Origin: Acidiferrimicrobium sp. IK
Lineage (GTDB): Bacteria > Actinomycetota > Acidimicrobiia > Acidimicrobiales > Palsa-688
Direction: 5' to 3'
Assembly (NCBI RefSeq): GCF_025499425.1
Contig: NZ_JAIMCB010000026.1
Coordinates: 1 to 37,328 of the forward strand
Length of the DNA: 37,328 nucleotides
Position numbers and translations under genes: made by a program. The number at the start of each line of letters is the position of its first letter. The stretch's first letter is position 1. The notes beneath the pieces were generated by a model. The model did no database searches. It saw only the letters and a list, made by a program, of their open reading frames with translations, and had not been told where the DNA came from. This document shows, one piece after another, positions 15,912-24,497 of the stretch.

Positions 15912-17445
15912 GCCGGGGTGGGATCGCCGTCGATGCGCCGGCTCGGGCCCCGCTGGGCCACGCCCCCACCGCAGAGGCCGGGCCGCCCGATGGATCGATC
16001 GCCACGCTGATCGTCGGTGCCGGCTTCGCCGGCATCGGAGCTGCGATCCGGTTGCGCAACGCCCACATCGACGACTTCGTGATCCTGGAAGGGGAGTCTG
16101 GGATCATCGGTGGGAGCTGGCGGGACAACAGCTACCCAGGCGCGACGCGCGCCATCCCGCCCCTGCTCCATCCGTTCTCCTTCGCGCCAAGACCCGGCTG
16201 GTCGCGCGCCCACACCGGCAGCGAAGAGATCCGAGAGTACCTGGGATGGCTGGTAGACCGCTACGACCTGGCTCCCCACATCCGCTCCGGCCGGACCGTG
16301 ACCGGCCTGCGCTTCGGTGCCGAGACCGGGCGTTGGTCGGCGACGACCGGCGGCGGTGAGGTGATCGAGGCCCGCAGTGTCATCATGGCCAACGGGCCCC
16401 TGTCCAAACCCCACCTGCCGGCACTGCGCGGCATCAGCACCTACACCGGTCACACCATGCACAGCGCCCGGTGGGATCCCGACTATGACCTCGCCGGAAA
16501 GCGGGTTGCCGTTATCGGCACAGGAGTCAGCGCGGTGGACACCGTCCCGCGCCTGGTCCGCGTGGCCGACCGGGTGAAGGTCTTCCAGCGCACACCGGGA
16601 TGGGTCCTGCCGCGAGTCGACCTGAGGACCCCGGCATGGACCAAGGCGCTCTTCGGGAAGGTGCCCGGGGCCGGGGCCCTGGCTCGGGGAGCCCTGCACT
16701 GGGGTCAGGAGGCCGCGGCCCTGGCGGCGGTGTGGGAGACGCCGATGACCTCCGCCGTGGAGACCATCGCCCGCGCCCACCTGCATGTCCAGGTAAGAGA
16801 TCCATGGCTCCGGCGCCAGCTCACCCCTCAGCACGGCGCCGGGCGCAAGCGCCCCCTCATGTCGAGTTCCTGGTATCGGGCCCTGCAGGCCGACAACTGC
16901 GAGCTCATCACCTGGCCGATCGCCACGCTCAGCCCCAACGGCATCAGGACATCGGACGGCATCGAGCACCAGGTTGACTGCATCGTGTTCGCTACCGGGT
17001 TCGAATCAGCACACCGCAGCCCAACGCCGTTCCCCGTGCTCGGGGTAGGGGCCACGTCGCTCGACGATGCATGGGCGGGTGAGTCGCAGGCCTTCGAGGG
17101 CGTGAGCGTCGCCGGCTTCCCCAACCTCTTCCTCACCTACGGGCCCGGCTCCGGACCCGGCCACAGCCCGGTCACCGCATGCCTCGAGGCTCAGATCGAC
17201 TGCGCGGTGCAGGGGGTCACGGCGATCCTCAAGGACGATCTGCGCGCCCTCGACGTCAAGCAGGAGTCCAGGACCGCTACAACTCCGGTCGGCAGCGACG
17301 CCTCGCCAGGACCGCCCAGAACTCATGCGCTCGGGACTGCAGCTCGCCAGGGAACGGCCTCCGCGCGCCGACGTGCCCAGGCTTCGCCACCAGCTTCCGG
17401 CACGAGTTGCGGCGCCTGAGCCTCCGCGACTGCGACGCGTCCTGA
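15908..17445 (+). pseudogene. Baeyer-Villiger monooxygenase 1 (C-terminal frameshift, atypical flavin loop)
   Basis: This is a class B flavoprotein monooxygenase. FAD site GAGFAG is at residues 37-42; the BVMO fingerprint is Y-x-G-x3-H-x3-W-D at 179-190 (YTGHTMHSARWD); NADPH site GTGVSA is at 204-209. Near 17262 the frame breaks: the open frame continues ESRTATTPVGSD to a stop at 17419, whereas the +1 frame continues VQDRYNSGRQRRLARTAQ to CPGFATSFRHELRRLSLRD and a stop at 17445, as in intact relatives. One deleted base explains this. In addition, the loop after GGSWRDNSYPGA reads TRAIPPLLHPF, lacking the Asp (usually CDVP or VDIP) near the flavin. GTG 15908 overlaps the SDR2 stop. The protein may be inactive, or the frameshift may be a sequencing error. 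Confidence 0.85.
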
Positions 17446-17594
17446 CTACGGCTCCAAGCGCAATGGACACACGATGCCTGCCCGGGCCGACACACCCCGA
17501 TCCTCATCCGTCGAGGGCGGCACGCCAACCGCCGATGCGGTGCGGGTCTAGCCTAGCCCGAAGTTGCGGGCTCAAGGCGGGAGCTGAGTGGACG

Positions 17595-17619
17595 AAGCCC
17601 TTGCCCAACAAGGGCTTTT
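17595..17619 (+). terminator. Rho-independent terminator after BVMO1
   Basis: A perfect 9-bp inverted repeat, AAGCCCTTG and CAAGGGCTT, has a 5-base loop (CCCAA) and ends in TTTT. It lies about 150 bp after the BVMO1 stop, in a region of about 267 bp without genes that separates the plus-strand run from the convergent alcohol dehydrogenase. AT-rich DNA with no recognised feature follows at 17640-17690. Confidence 0.75.
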
Positions 17620-17712
17620 GGTGTCTCGGTGGTCTCAGAACGTAGCCAGTTAAATATTTGCTTTCGGGCTGGCAATCCTAATACCTGACAGCCTCCCTCT
17701 ACGGGGGGTCGG

Positions 17713-18750
17713 TCAGCCTGGGACGATGACCGCCCGTCCTACGAGCGTGCCCTGGGAGAGGGCACGGTATGCGTCGGCCGCTCTCTCCAAGGGATAGACC
17801 TCGGTCGCGGGGAGGATGCGCCCGCTCTGGGCGAGGGCGATGACCTCGCGCAACTCCGGGATCGTCCCCCAGTAGGTCGTCGCCACCGAGAGCTCGAACG
17901 GCACGGTGAAGAAGCCGACCGGCAGGGCACCGCCGGCGATGCCGACGACGGTGAGCTGGCCGAGCGTCCGGCCGAGCGACGCACCCAGGGCCATGGTGGC
18001 ATCCGCGCCGACGAAGTCGAGGACCAGGTCGGCACCGCGGCCCCCGGTGTGGTCGCTGACTGCGGCCTGCGCCTCCGAGGGCAAAGCGACGGCGAGCGCG
18101 CCGGAGGCGCTCGAGCGCTCGAGCGCAGCCGGCCGCTCGTCGACCGCCACCACCGTCGCCGGGCTTGTGGCCCGCAGGATCTGCACCGCCATGTTGCCGA
18201 GCCCGCCGGCGCCGATCACCACCGCGGTGGAGCCCGGCACGAGGAGCGCCAGGGATCGCTTGATGGCGTGGTAGGGGGTGAGACCAGCGTCGGTGAGGGG
18301 GGCGGCGACGACCGGGTCGAGGTCGCCGAGCGGTACGAGCCGCCGCGCGTGCGGGACCCGCATCAGGCGTGCCTGGCCACCGTCCGCGCCGAAACCACCG
18401 CCCCCGGCCCGCAGGTGCGCTGATCTCAGGCAGTAGTTCTCCTTCCCCACGTCGCAGTTGTTGCAGTGGCCGCAGCCCCACGCTCCGTAGACCGCCACCG
18501 GGTCGCCGATCGAGAAACCCTCGACGCCGTCGCCCAGGGACTCGATCCATCCCGCGTTCTCGTGGCCCAGCGTGAAGGGCAGGGACCAGGGGGTGAGGCC
18601 CTCGTCGAAGTCGTGGAGCAGGTGCAGGTCCGAGTGGCACACGCCGGCACCGGCGATGCGGACTATGACCTCGTCGTGGCCGGGGACAGGGTCCTCCACC
18701 TCGCGAAGCGTTGGCTCGGTCCGCCAGGCGGTCATCTGGAACGCTCTCAT
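17713..18750 (-). CDS. Zinc-dependent alcohol dehydrogenase (ADH-A-like)
   Basis: This is a 345-residue medium-chain dehydrogenase. Catalytic-zinc ligands are Cys38 (GVCHSDLH), His63 (GHENAG) and an Asp near residue 154 (AAPLTDAGLTPYHA). Asp as the third ligand is the signature of the Rhodococcus ruber ADH-A type, which oxidises secondary alcohols. Structural zinc is bound by CGHCNNCDVGKENYC (Cys93, 96, 99, 107), and NAD(H) by VVIGAGGLGNMA. ATG at 18750 gives the expected N-terminus. It diverges from SDR3. Making ketones from secondary alcohols would directly supply the nearby BVMOs; an SDR-BVMO-ADH grouping also exists in the mycobacterial mymA locus. Confidence 0.93.
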   Translation of the reverse strand: MRAFQMTAWRTEPTLREVEDPVPGHDEVIVRIAGAGVCHSDLHLLHDFDEGLTPWSLPFTLGHENAGWIESLGDGVEGFSIGDPVAVYGAWGCGHCNNCDVGKENYCLRSAHLRAGGGGFGADGGQARLMRVPHARRLVPLGDLDPVVAAPLTDAGLTPYHAIKRSLALLVPGSTAVVIGAGGLGNMAVQILRATSPATVVAVDERPAALERSSASGALAVALPSEAQAAVSDHTGGRGADLVLDFVGADATMALGASLGRTLGQLTVVGIAGGALPVGFFTVPFELSVATTYWGTIPELREVIALAQSGRILPATEVYPLERAADAYRALSQGTLVGRAVIVPG

Positions 18751-18871
18751 GCGGTCTCCTTCTCGCCTGCCATGACCCCCGTTGCGGCCCGCATCGCGAT
18801 ACCTGGCCCGCTGTAACGTCGCGGTGGCCGGGGCGCGCCAGTGGCCTGCTGCGGGCGCCCGCCGGTGGCGG

Positions 18872-18905
18872 TTGACACAGGGGGGCCTCCGGCGACGATC
18901 GTGAC
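18872..18905 (+). promoter_or_regulatory. Possible promoter giving a leaderless SDR3 message
   Basis: A consensus -35 TTGACA (18872-18877) is followed 17 bp later by a weak GC-type -10 around 18895-18900. The predicted start of transcription would fall at or next to the ATG at 18906, and there is no Shine-Dalgarno sequence. Leaderless messages are common in actinomycetes. The -10 is poor, so this is tentative. Confidence 0.45.
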
Positions 18906-19733
18906 ATGGAACCCAGGCGTCTGGACGGCAAGCGCGCGATCGTCACCGGTGGCGGCAACGGCATAGGTCGGGCCTGTGCGCTGCGACTGGCGGCCGAAGG
19001 CGCCTCGGTGGTGGTGGCCGACGTGCTCCTCGACGCGGCAACCTTGGTCGCCTCGGACATCGCATCCGACGGCGGGAGGAGCCGGCCCGTGGAGTTGGAG
19101 GCGTCCGATCAGGCCAGCAACGACGCGATGGTCGCCGCCGCGGTCGAGGCCTTCGGGGGCGTCGACGTGCTCGTGACCGCAGCGGGGATCAGCCATGCCC
19201 GCTACCGCAGCGGTGACACCGCCAACGACATGGCCGAGCTCGCACTGGCGGCGCAGGCGCTGAGCGAGCCGTACGGGGCGCTGGTCGACCTCCCGCTCGG
19301 TGACTGGCAGGAGGTGCTCGACGTCAACCTCACCGGGACGATGCTCGCGATGCAGTCGGCGGCGCGCCGGATGGTCCAGCAGGGCTCAGGAGGCTCGATC
19401 GCGTCGATCGCCGCCAAGGCCCCGGAGGCCGGTCCTATGGCCTACGCGGTCTCCAAGGCGGGTGTGTGGATGCTGACGAAGTCGGCAGCCCGGTCACTGG
19501 CGGCAGCCGGCGTGCGGGTGAACGCCATCGGGCCCGGCTTCATCGACACCAACATGACCAGGATCCTCAGCGACATGGAGCCGGTACGGAGCCAGGTGCT
19601 GGCCCAGATCCCGATGGGTCGCCTCGGCCAGCCCGGCGAGGTGGCTGCGGTGGCAGCCTTCCTCGCCGGGGAAGACGCCTCGTAGATGACCGGTGAGATC
19701 CTCCACCCCGGTGGTGGCTTCTTCACCGGCTAG
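18906..19733 (+). pseudogene. SDR3 with premature in-frame TAG and altered active site
   Basis: The frame begins MEPRRLDGKRAIVTGGGNGIGR (cofactor TGGGNGIG) and has YAVSK as the YxxxK motif (MAYAVSKAGVWMLTKSA). An amber codon at 19683-19685 interrupts the end. Reading through it gives MTGEILHPGGGFFTG and a second TAG at 19731-19733, the normal SDR ending; relatives have Tyr (TAC) here, so this is a one-base nonsense change. The catalytic Ser segment reads SIASIAAKAPE, with Ala where Ser is expected. The NNAG motif is replaced by VTAAGI, and about 25 extra residues (RYRSGDTANDMAELAL...) follow. Even without the TAG it may be a non-classical SDR. The product lacking 16 residues might still fold. 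Confidence 0.75.
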
Positions 19734-19864
19734 AGGCCGGCGCCACGGGCCACAGCGACGAGCACGGGCGCGGCCGCTTCGAGACGCTGCCGCCGGCCTT
19801 CCCTCTGCGCCGCCCTCGACGTTTGGATGCGCCGCGACCCCGCACGTGGTCGCCCTGCAACCCC

Positions 19865-20749
19865 TCAGGCCGTGGTCAGCCGACCCTGGTCGATGACGAC
19901 ATCGCCGTTTTGGCGCTCGGTCCGGAAGACCGAGTGGCCGTCCATCTCCCACATCTTGACCGTCAGCGTGTCACCGGGGAAGACCGGCTTCGAGAAACGC
20001 GCCTCCATGCCACCGAAGCGGCTCGGATCGCTACCGCAAAGGGAGTGGAGCAGCGCCCGCCCGGTGAAGCCGTAGCTGCAGAGGCCGTGGAGGATCGGTC
20101 GGTCGAAGCCACCGAGGCTGGCGAAGCTCGGGTCGGAGTGCAGCGGGTTGAGGTCGCCCGAGAGGCGGTAGAGAAGAGCCTGGTCCGGCCGTGTCGCGTA
20201 GCTCACCTCGTGGTCCGGGGCCCGTTCCGGTGCGACGTTGCGGGGCCCCGACGGGCCGCGGTCGCCACCCCAACCTCCCTCGCCGCGAAGGAAGATCGAA
20301 GACGTCGTGCGCCACAGCACCTTGCCGCTCGCGGGCTCGACCGCGGTGCCCTCGATGGCGACGACGGCGCCGGAGCCCTTGTCGTAGATCCCGACGACCC
20401 TGGAGGTCACGCGGGCGCGGCCCTCCGGCAGGATCGGTCCTTCCAGGTGCACTCCCTGCTCGCCGTGCACCAGCATGGCGAAGTTGAAGCTGCCGAGCTT
20501 GGAGAACAGACCGGTCTGGGACGCCGATGCTCCCACCCCGCTCTTCTGGCGGACGCTCTCCCCGCCTCCGGCAACCACGGCAAAGGTCGGAAGCACCTCC
20601 TGGGGGGCGTCCTTGGTGTCGTGGGTGGCAAACTTCAACTCGTCGGTGCCGCAGCCCACGCCCAGCGCGTAGACGACCGCATCCACCCTGGACCAGCTGA
20701 CCTCGCTCGGCTCCGATTCGACGCCGACAGCATCTGGATTGATAGGCAT
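19865..20749 (-). CDS. MaoC-like (R)-specific enoyl-CoA hydratase (hydratase 2)
   Basis: The 294-residue double hot-dog protein carries the hydratase-2 motif YRLSGDLNPLHSDPSFAS (about 194-211), with catalytic Asp199, Asn201 and His204. This is followed by FDRPILHGLCSYGFTGRALL. The N-terminal half is the degenerate hot-dog repeat that holds the acyl chain, an arrangement used for bulky substrates by eukaryotic MFE-2 and actinobacterial steroid hydratases. I use ATG 20749 (MPINPDAVGVE), with AGGGGAAGG about 8 bases upstream; a frame starting at 20836 adds 29 unlike residues. It diverges from BVMO2 and converges with SDR3. It supports beta-oxidation of a bulky or branched acyl-CoA. Confidence 0.92.
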   Translation of the reverse strand: MPINPDAVGVESEPSEVSWSRVDAVVYALGVGCGTDELKFATHDTKDAPQEVLPTFAVVAGGGESVRQKSGVGASASQTGLFSKLGSFNFAMLVHGEQGVHLEGPILPEGRARVTSRVVGIYDKGSGAVVAIEGTAVEPASGKVLWRTTSSIFLRGEGGWGGDRGPSGPRNVAPERAPDHEVSYATRPDQALLYRLSGDLNPLHSDPSFASLGGFDRPILHGLCSYGFTGRALLHSLCGSDPSRFGGMEARFSKPVFPGDTLTVKMWEMDGHSVFRTERQNGDVVIDQGRLTTA

Positions 20750-20974
20750 GACGGGCCTTCCCCTCTTGTGTTGTGTCTCGGAGTGAGCCAGGCGCTCGCT
20801 CCTGATGTCGTGCATCCCCCCTCGGTCGAAGCGCAACCGGGCTCTGCGAAGCCAGTCTGGCGCATCGGGTCAGGCGGGTACCACCCGACCGGACACTCGA
20901 GCCGACCGGACGCTTCGAGGCCGCCCACCCGTCACGACCGCGGTGTGCCGGTGGACAGCAGGCGCTCTATGCGA

Positions 20975-20993
20975 CAACATGGCTGTCATGTTG
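20975..20993. promoter_or_regulatory. Perfect inverted repeat upstream of BVMO2, probable operator
   Basis: CAACATG and CATGTTG are perfect 7-bp arms around GCTGT, located 54 bp before the BVMO2 GTG. The site sits in the 297-bp divergent region between the hydratase-2 gene and BVMO2, which otherwise shows nothing I recognise. The CAACAT half-site also starts the palindrome at 13218, so both may bind one regulator. Confidence 0.5.
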
Positions 20994-21046
20994 CACCCTC
21001 CGATCATCCCCGCCCGGGGCGCGGCATCCTGCGGAGAGGTTGCCTG

Positions 21047-22684
21047 GTGAGCCAGATCGCAGGTGTCGCCCATTCGCCGCCGGATCTCGACGTGGTGATC
21101 GTAGGCGCCGGTTTCGCCGGCGCCTACCAGTTGCACCGGCTTCGCCAACTCGGCCTGTCGGTCGTCCTCCTCGAAGCCGGGTCAGGCCTGGGCGGCATCT
21201 GGCACTGGAACTGCTACCCGGGCGCCCGGGTGGACTCCCACGTGCCGGTCTACGAGTTCTCCGACGAGGCCTTGTGGCGGGACTGGTACTGGGACGAGAG
21301 GTTCCCCGACTGGGAGGCGCTCAGGCGCTACTTCGATCACGTCGACGCCGAGTGGGGCCTCAGCAAGGACATCCGCTTCGACAGCCGCGTGACAGAGGCG
21401 GTGTGGGACGAAGATCAGCGTGCCTGGCAGGTCGGCACCGAGCGCGGCGACGTTCTCCGTGCCCGCTTCGTCGTGATGTGCACCGGCTTCGCCGCAAAGG
21501 CCTACATACCGGCCTTCCAGGGGTTGGCGGACTTCCAGGGAGCGTGTCACCACACCGCCCACTGGCCCCAGCAGGGCCTCGACATGACCGGCCGGCGTGT
21601 GGGGGTCGTCGGCACCGGGGCGAGTGGCGTCCAGGTGGTGCAGGAAGCGGCGAAAGTGGCGGCAGCGGTGACGGTGTTCCAGCGGACGCCCATCCTTGCG
21701 CTCGCCATGCAGCAACGTCGCCTCACCCGGGAGGAGCAGGACGCGGCCAAGGCCCACTACCCCGAGATCTTCGACCTTCGGACCAAGACCAACAGCGGCT
21801 TCGACCTCCCCGAGTCCCGTCAGTCAGCACTGACGGTCCCGCACGACGAGCGGCTCGCGACCTACGAGCGGCTGTGGGCGGCAGGAGGGTTCAGCTTCTG
21901 GGCCAGCAACTACTCCGACCTGCTGCTCGACGAAGCCGCCAACCGGCCCGCCTATGACTTCTGGCGCGACAAGGTGCGGGCCCGGGTGAAGGACCCGGCC
22001 GTCGCCGAGGTGCTCGCGCCGGCCACGCCCCCCCACCCGTTCGGGGTCAAGCGCCCATCGCTCGAACAGACGTACTACGACGTGTTCAATCAGGACAACG
22101 TCTCGCTGGTGGACCTCAAGTCAACGCCGATAGAGCGCATCACTCCCCGTGGCGTGCTCACTGCCCAAGGGGAGCACGAGTTGGACATCCTGGTGCTCGC
22201 AACCGGCTTCGACGCGGTGACCGGGAGCCTCACCTCCATCGACATACGAGGATCCGGCGGCTACAAGCTCGGGGAGCACTGGCAGCACGGAGTGCGGACC
22301 CACCTCGGGCTCGCAAGTGCCGGCTTCCCCAACCTCTTCTACCTGTACGGCCCGCAGAGCCCCTCCGGGTTCTGCAACGGTCCGACCTGCGCCGAGGTGC
22401 AGGGCGAGTGGATGGTGGACCTGCTGGCGCGCCTGAGAGACACCGGGACCACCCGCATCGAGGCGACCACGCAGGCCGAGAGCGCGTGGCGCGACCAGGT
22501 CCAGAGCATCGCCTCCATCACCCTCTTCCCGCTGGCCGATTCGTGGTACATGGGGGCCAACATCCCCGGCAAGCCCCGGGAGATGTTGAACTGGCCGGGA
22601 GGCCTCCGGCTCTACATCGCGGCGTGTCGAGCGTCTGCCGACGACGGATACAGTGGCTTTATCCTCCAAGGCGAGCCCTCATAG
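21047..22684 (+). CDS. Baeyer-Villiger monooxygenase 2 (cyclohexanone monooxygenase type)
   Basis: The 545-residue class B flavin monooxygenase has FAD site GAGFAG (20-25), GGIWHWNCYPGARVDSHVPV with the usual Asp, the fingerprint F-x-G-x3-H-x3-W-P (FQGACHHTAHWP, 163-174), and the NADPH site GTGASG (189-194). ATGFDAVTGS and CAEVQGEWMVDLL further on are also typical of cyclohexanone/cyclododecanone-type enzymes. GTG at 21047 has GGAGAGG 7 bases upstream; the long frame before it is antisense to the hydratase. Of the three BVMOs here this is the most canonical. It inserts oxygen next to a ketone, using NADPH and O2, to give an ester or lactone. Confidence 0.95.
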   Translation: MSQIAGVAHSPPDLDVVIVGAGFAGAYQLHRLRQLGLSVVLLEAGSGLGGIWHWNCYPGARVDSHVPVYEFSDEALWRDWYWDERFPDWEALRRYFDHVDAEWGLSKDIRFDSRVTEAVWDEDQRAWQVGTERGDVLRARFVVMCTGFAAKAYIPAFQGLADFQGACHHTAHWPQQGLDMTGRRVGVVGTGASGVQVVQEAAKVAAAVTVFQRTPILALAMQQRRLTREEQDAAKAHYPEIFDLRTKTNSGFDLPESRQSALTVPHDERLATYERLWAAGGFSFWASNYSDLLLDEAANRPAYDFWRDKVRARVKDPAVAEVLAPATPPHPFGVKRPSLEQTYYDVFNQDNVSLVDLKSTPIERITPRGVLTAQGEHELDILVLATGFDAVTGSLTSIDIRGSGGYKLGEHWQHGVRTHLGLASAGFPNLFYLYGPQSPSGFCNGPTCAEVQGEWMVDLLARLRDTGTTRIEATTQAESAWRDQVQSIASITLFPLADSWYMGANIPGKPREMLNWPGGLRLYIAACRASADDGYSGFILQGEPS

Positions 22685-22853
22685 GTGGGCTCCTCCCTCG
22701 TGGGCCGGTGGCCGGCCTCCCGCCATCGGCACGCAGAATAGGTGCCTTACAGCTGTCGCAGAGCCGTCGGCCGGCTGTGCCCCCGAAAACTCAGGAGTCG
22801 CCTGTGAGCAGTCCAACCACCCCTACCCACCAGGCTTTGGTGTCGGTGAACCT

Positions 22854-24497
22854 ATGATGGTGCCGTTACTGGCGCCCCCCCTGCGATCGAGCGTCGATAC
22901 GGCCGGTGACCGCTTTCGCCAGAACCGCGCCGACGTGCTCGAGCAGATCGAGGTCATCGACCGGCTGCTCGCTGAGGCCGAGGCGGGAGGAGGGCCGGCG
23001 TCGGTCGCCCGCATGCGTTCCCGGGGGAAGATGCCGATCCGTGAGCGGATCGCCAACGTGCTTGATCCCGACTCACCGTTCCTCGAGATCAGCCCGCTGG
23101 CCGGGTACGGGTCGAGTTATACGATCGGCGGGGGGATGGTCGTCGGCATAGGCCTCATAGCCGGGACCGAATGCGTGATCATGGGCAACGATCCGTCCGT
23201 CCTCGGTGGCGCGCTCACGCCCTATGCGGCGAAGAAGTGGTCACGGGCCATCGAGATCGCCCGCGACAACCGCATGCCCTATGTCAGTTTCGTCGAGTCT
23301 GCGGGTGCCGACCTGCGCATGGAGGGAGCGGGCAACGAGGGTCCCACGACGCAGACGACCCACTTCGCCGAGAGCGGGCGGCCGTTCTACGAGATGATCG
23401 AGCTGTCGCGGATGGGCATTCCCTCCATCTGTGTGGTGTTCGGCTCTTCGACAGCAGGCGGGGCCTACCAACCCGGCCTCTCGGACTACGTGATAGTCGT
23501 CAAGGGCCAGTCGAAGGTCTTCCTGGCCGGGCCACCACTGGTCAAGATGGCGACGGGTGAGGAGTCCGACGACGAGACCCTGGGCGGCGCGGCGCTCCAC
23601 GCGGAGGTGTCCGGGCTCGGCGACTACTTCGCGGACGACGAGATGGACGCGTTGCGGATGTGCCGAGAGGTCGTCTCCCACCTGAACAGGCAGAAGCCCG
23701 GACCACCCCCGGCGTCGGTCGTCGAGAGCCCGGCGTACGATCCCGAGGAGCTGCTCGGCCTGGTCAGCCGTGACCTACGCCAGCCGGTCGATGTCCGCGA
23801 CGTCCTCGCCCGGATCGTCGACGGGTCGCGCTTCGAGGAGTTCAAGGCACGCTGGGGGCCGACGATGGTCTGTGGTTGGGCATCGATCCACGGGTACCCA
23901 GTGGGGATCCTCGGCAACAACGGGGTCATCTACCCCGACGCGTCGCAGAAGGCCGCCCACTTCATCCAACTGTGCAACCAGATCGACGTCCCGTTGTTGT
24001 TCCTCCAGAACATCACCGGGTTCATGGTGGGCAAGGACTTCGAGGCGGACGGGATCGTCAAGAAGGGCTCCCAGATGATCAACGCGGTCACCAACTCGAC
24101 GGTTCCCCACCTCACGGTGATCATCGGATCCAGCTACGGTGCAGGCACCTACGGGATGTCGGGACGGGCGTTCGGCAACCGGTTCACCTTCATCTGGCCC
24201 ACGGCCAAGATCGCAGTGATGGGGCCCAAGCAGATCGCGGGCGTGATGTCGATCGTCCGCCGCGGCCAGGCAGCCCGAAAGGGCATCGAGTTCGACGAGG
24301 ATGAGGACGCTGCGATCGTGGCGATGGTCGAGGAGGCCCAAGAGAAGGGCTCGCTGGCGCTGGCCGCCACCGGCGCCATCAGCGATGACGGGATCATCGA
24401 CCCTCGCGACACCCGGACCGTCCTTGGCCTCTGCCTTTCCGTGGTGCGCAACCGCCCCATAGAGGGCACAGAGAGCTACGGAGTCTTCCGGCTGTGA
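22854..24497 (+). CDS. Acyl-CoA carboxylase carboxyltransferase (beta) subunit, MCC/geranyl-CoA type
   Basis: The protein of about 547 residues has the two crotonase-like halves of the carboxyltransferase. The N-half includes RGKMPIRERIANVLDPDSPF, MGNDPSVLGGALTPYAAKK and SSTAGGAYQPGLSDY; the C-half includes NNGVIYPDASQKAAHFIQLC, FLQNITGFMVGKDFEADG, GSSYGAGTYGMSGRAF and WPTAKIAVMGPKQIAGV. The QNITGFMVG and GAGTYGMSGRA forms resemble methylcrotonyl-CoA (LiuB) and geranyl-CoA (AtuC) carboxylases more than propionyl-CoA carboxylase. The start is ATG 22854 (or 22857), with a poor ribosome site. It overlaps the biotin-bearing subunit by 4 bases. AtuA next door favours an Atu-type role, but the substrate cannot be settled by eye. 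Confidence 0.9.
   Translation: MMVPLLAPPLRSSVDTAGDRFRQNRADVLEQIEVIDRLLAEAEAGGGPASVARMRSRGKMPIRERIANVLDPDSPFLEISPLAGYGSSYTIGGGMVVGIGLIAGTECVIMGNDPSVLGGALTPYAAKKWSRAIEIARDNRMPYVSFVESAGADLRMEGAGNEGPTTQTTHFAESGRPFYEMIELSRMGIPSICVVFGSSTAGGAYQPGLSDYVIVVKGQSKVFLAGPPLVKMATGEESDDETLGGAALHAEVSGLGDYFADDEMDALRMCREVVSHLNRQKPGPPPASVVESPAYDPEELLGLVSRDLRQPVDVRDVLARIVDGSRFEEFKARWGPTMVCGWASIHGYPVGILGNNGVIYPDASQKAAHFIQLCNQIDVPLLFLQNITGFMVGKDFEADGIVKKGSQMINAVTNSTVPHLTVIIGSSYGAGTYGMSGRAFGNRFTFIWPTAKIAVMGPKQIAGVMSIVRRGQAARKGIEFDEDEDAAIVAMVEEAQEKGSLALAATGAISDDGIIDPRDTRTVLGLCLSVVRNRPIEGTESYGVFRL

Noticed and set aside
17540..17630. Possible tRNA-like fold before the ADH gene
   Set aside because: There is only one good stem (the terminator), with no anticodon or T-loop consensus and no CCA-compatible acceptor stem.
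19683..19685. Programmed amber readthrough or pyrrolysine in SDR3
   Set aside because: There is no supporting context or machinery. A single TAC to TAG change or an error is simpler.
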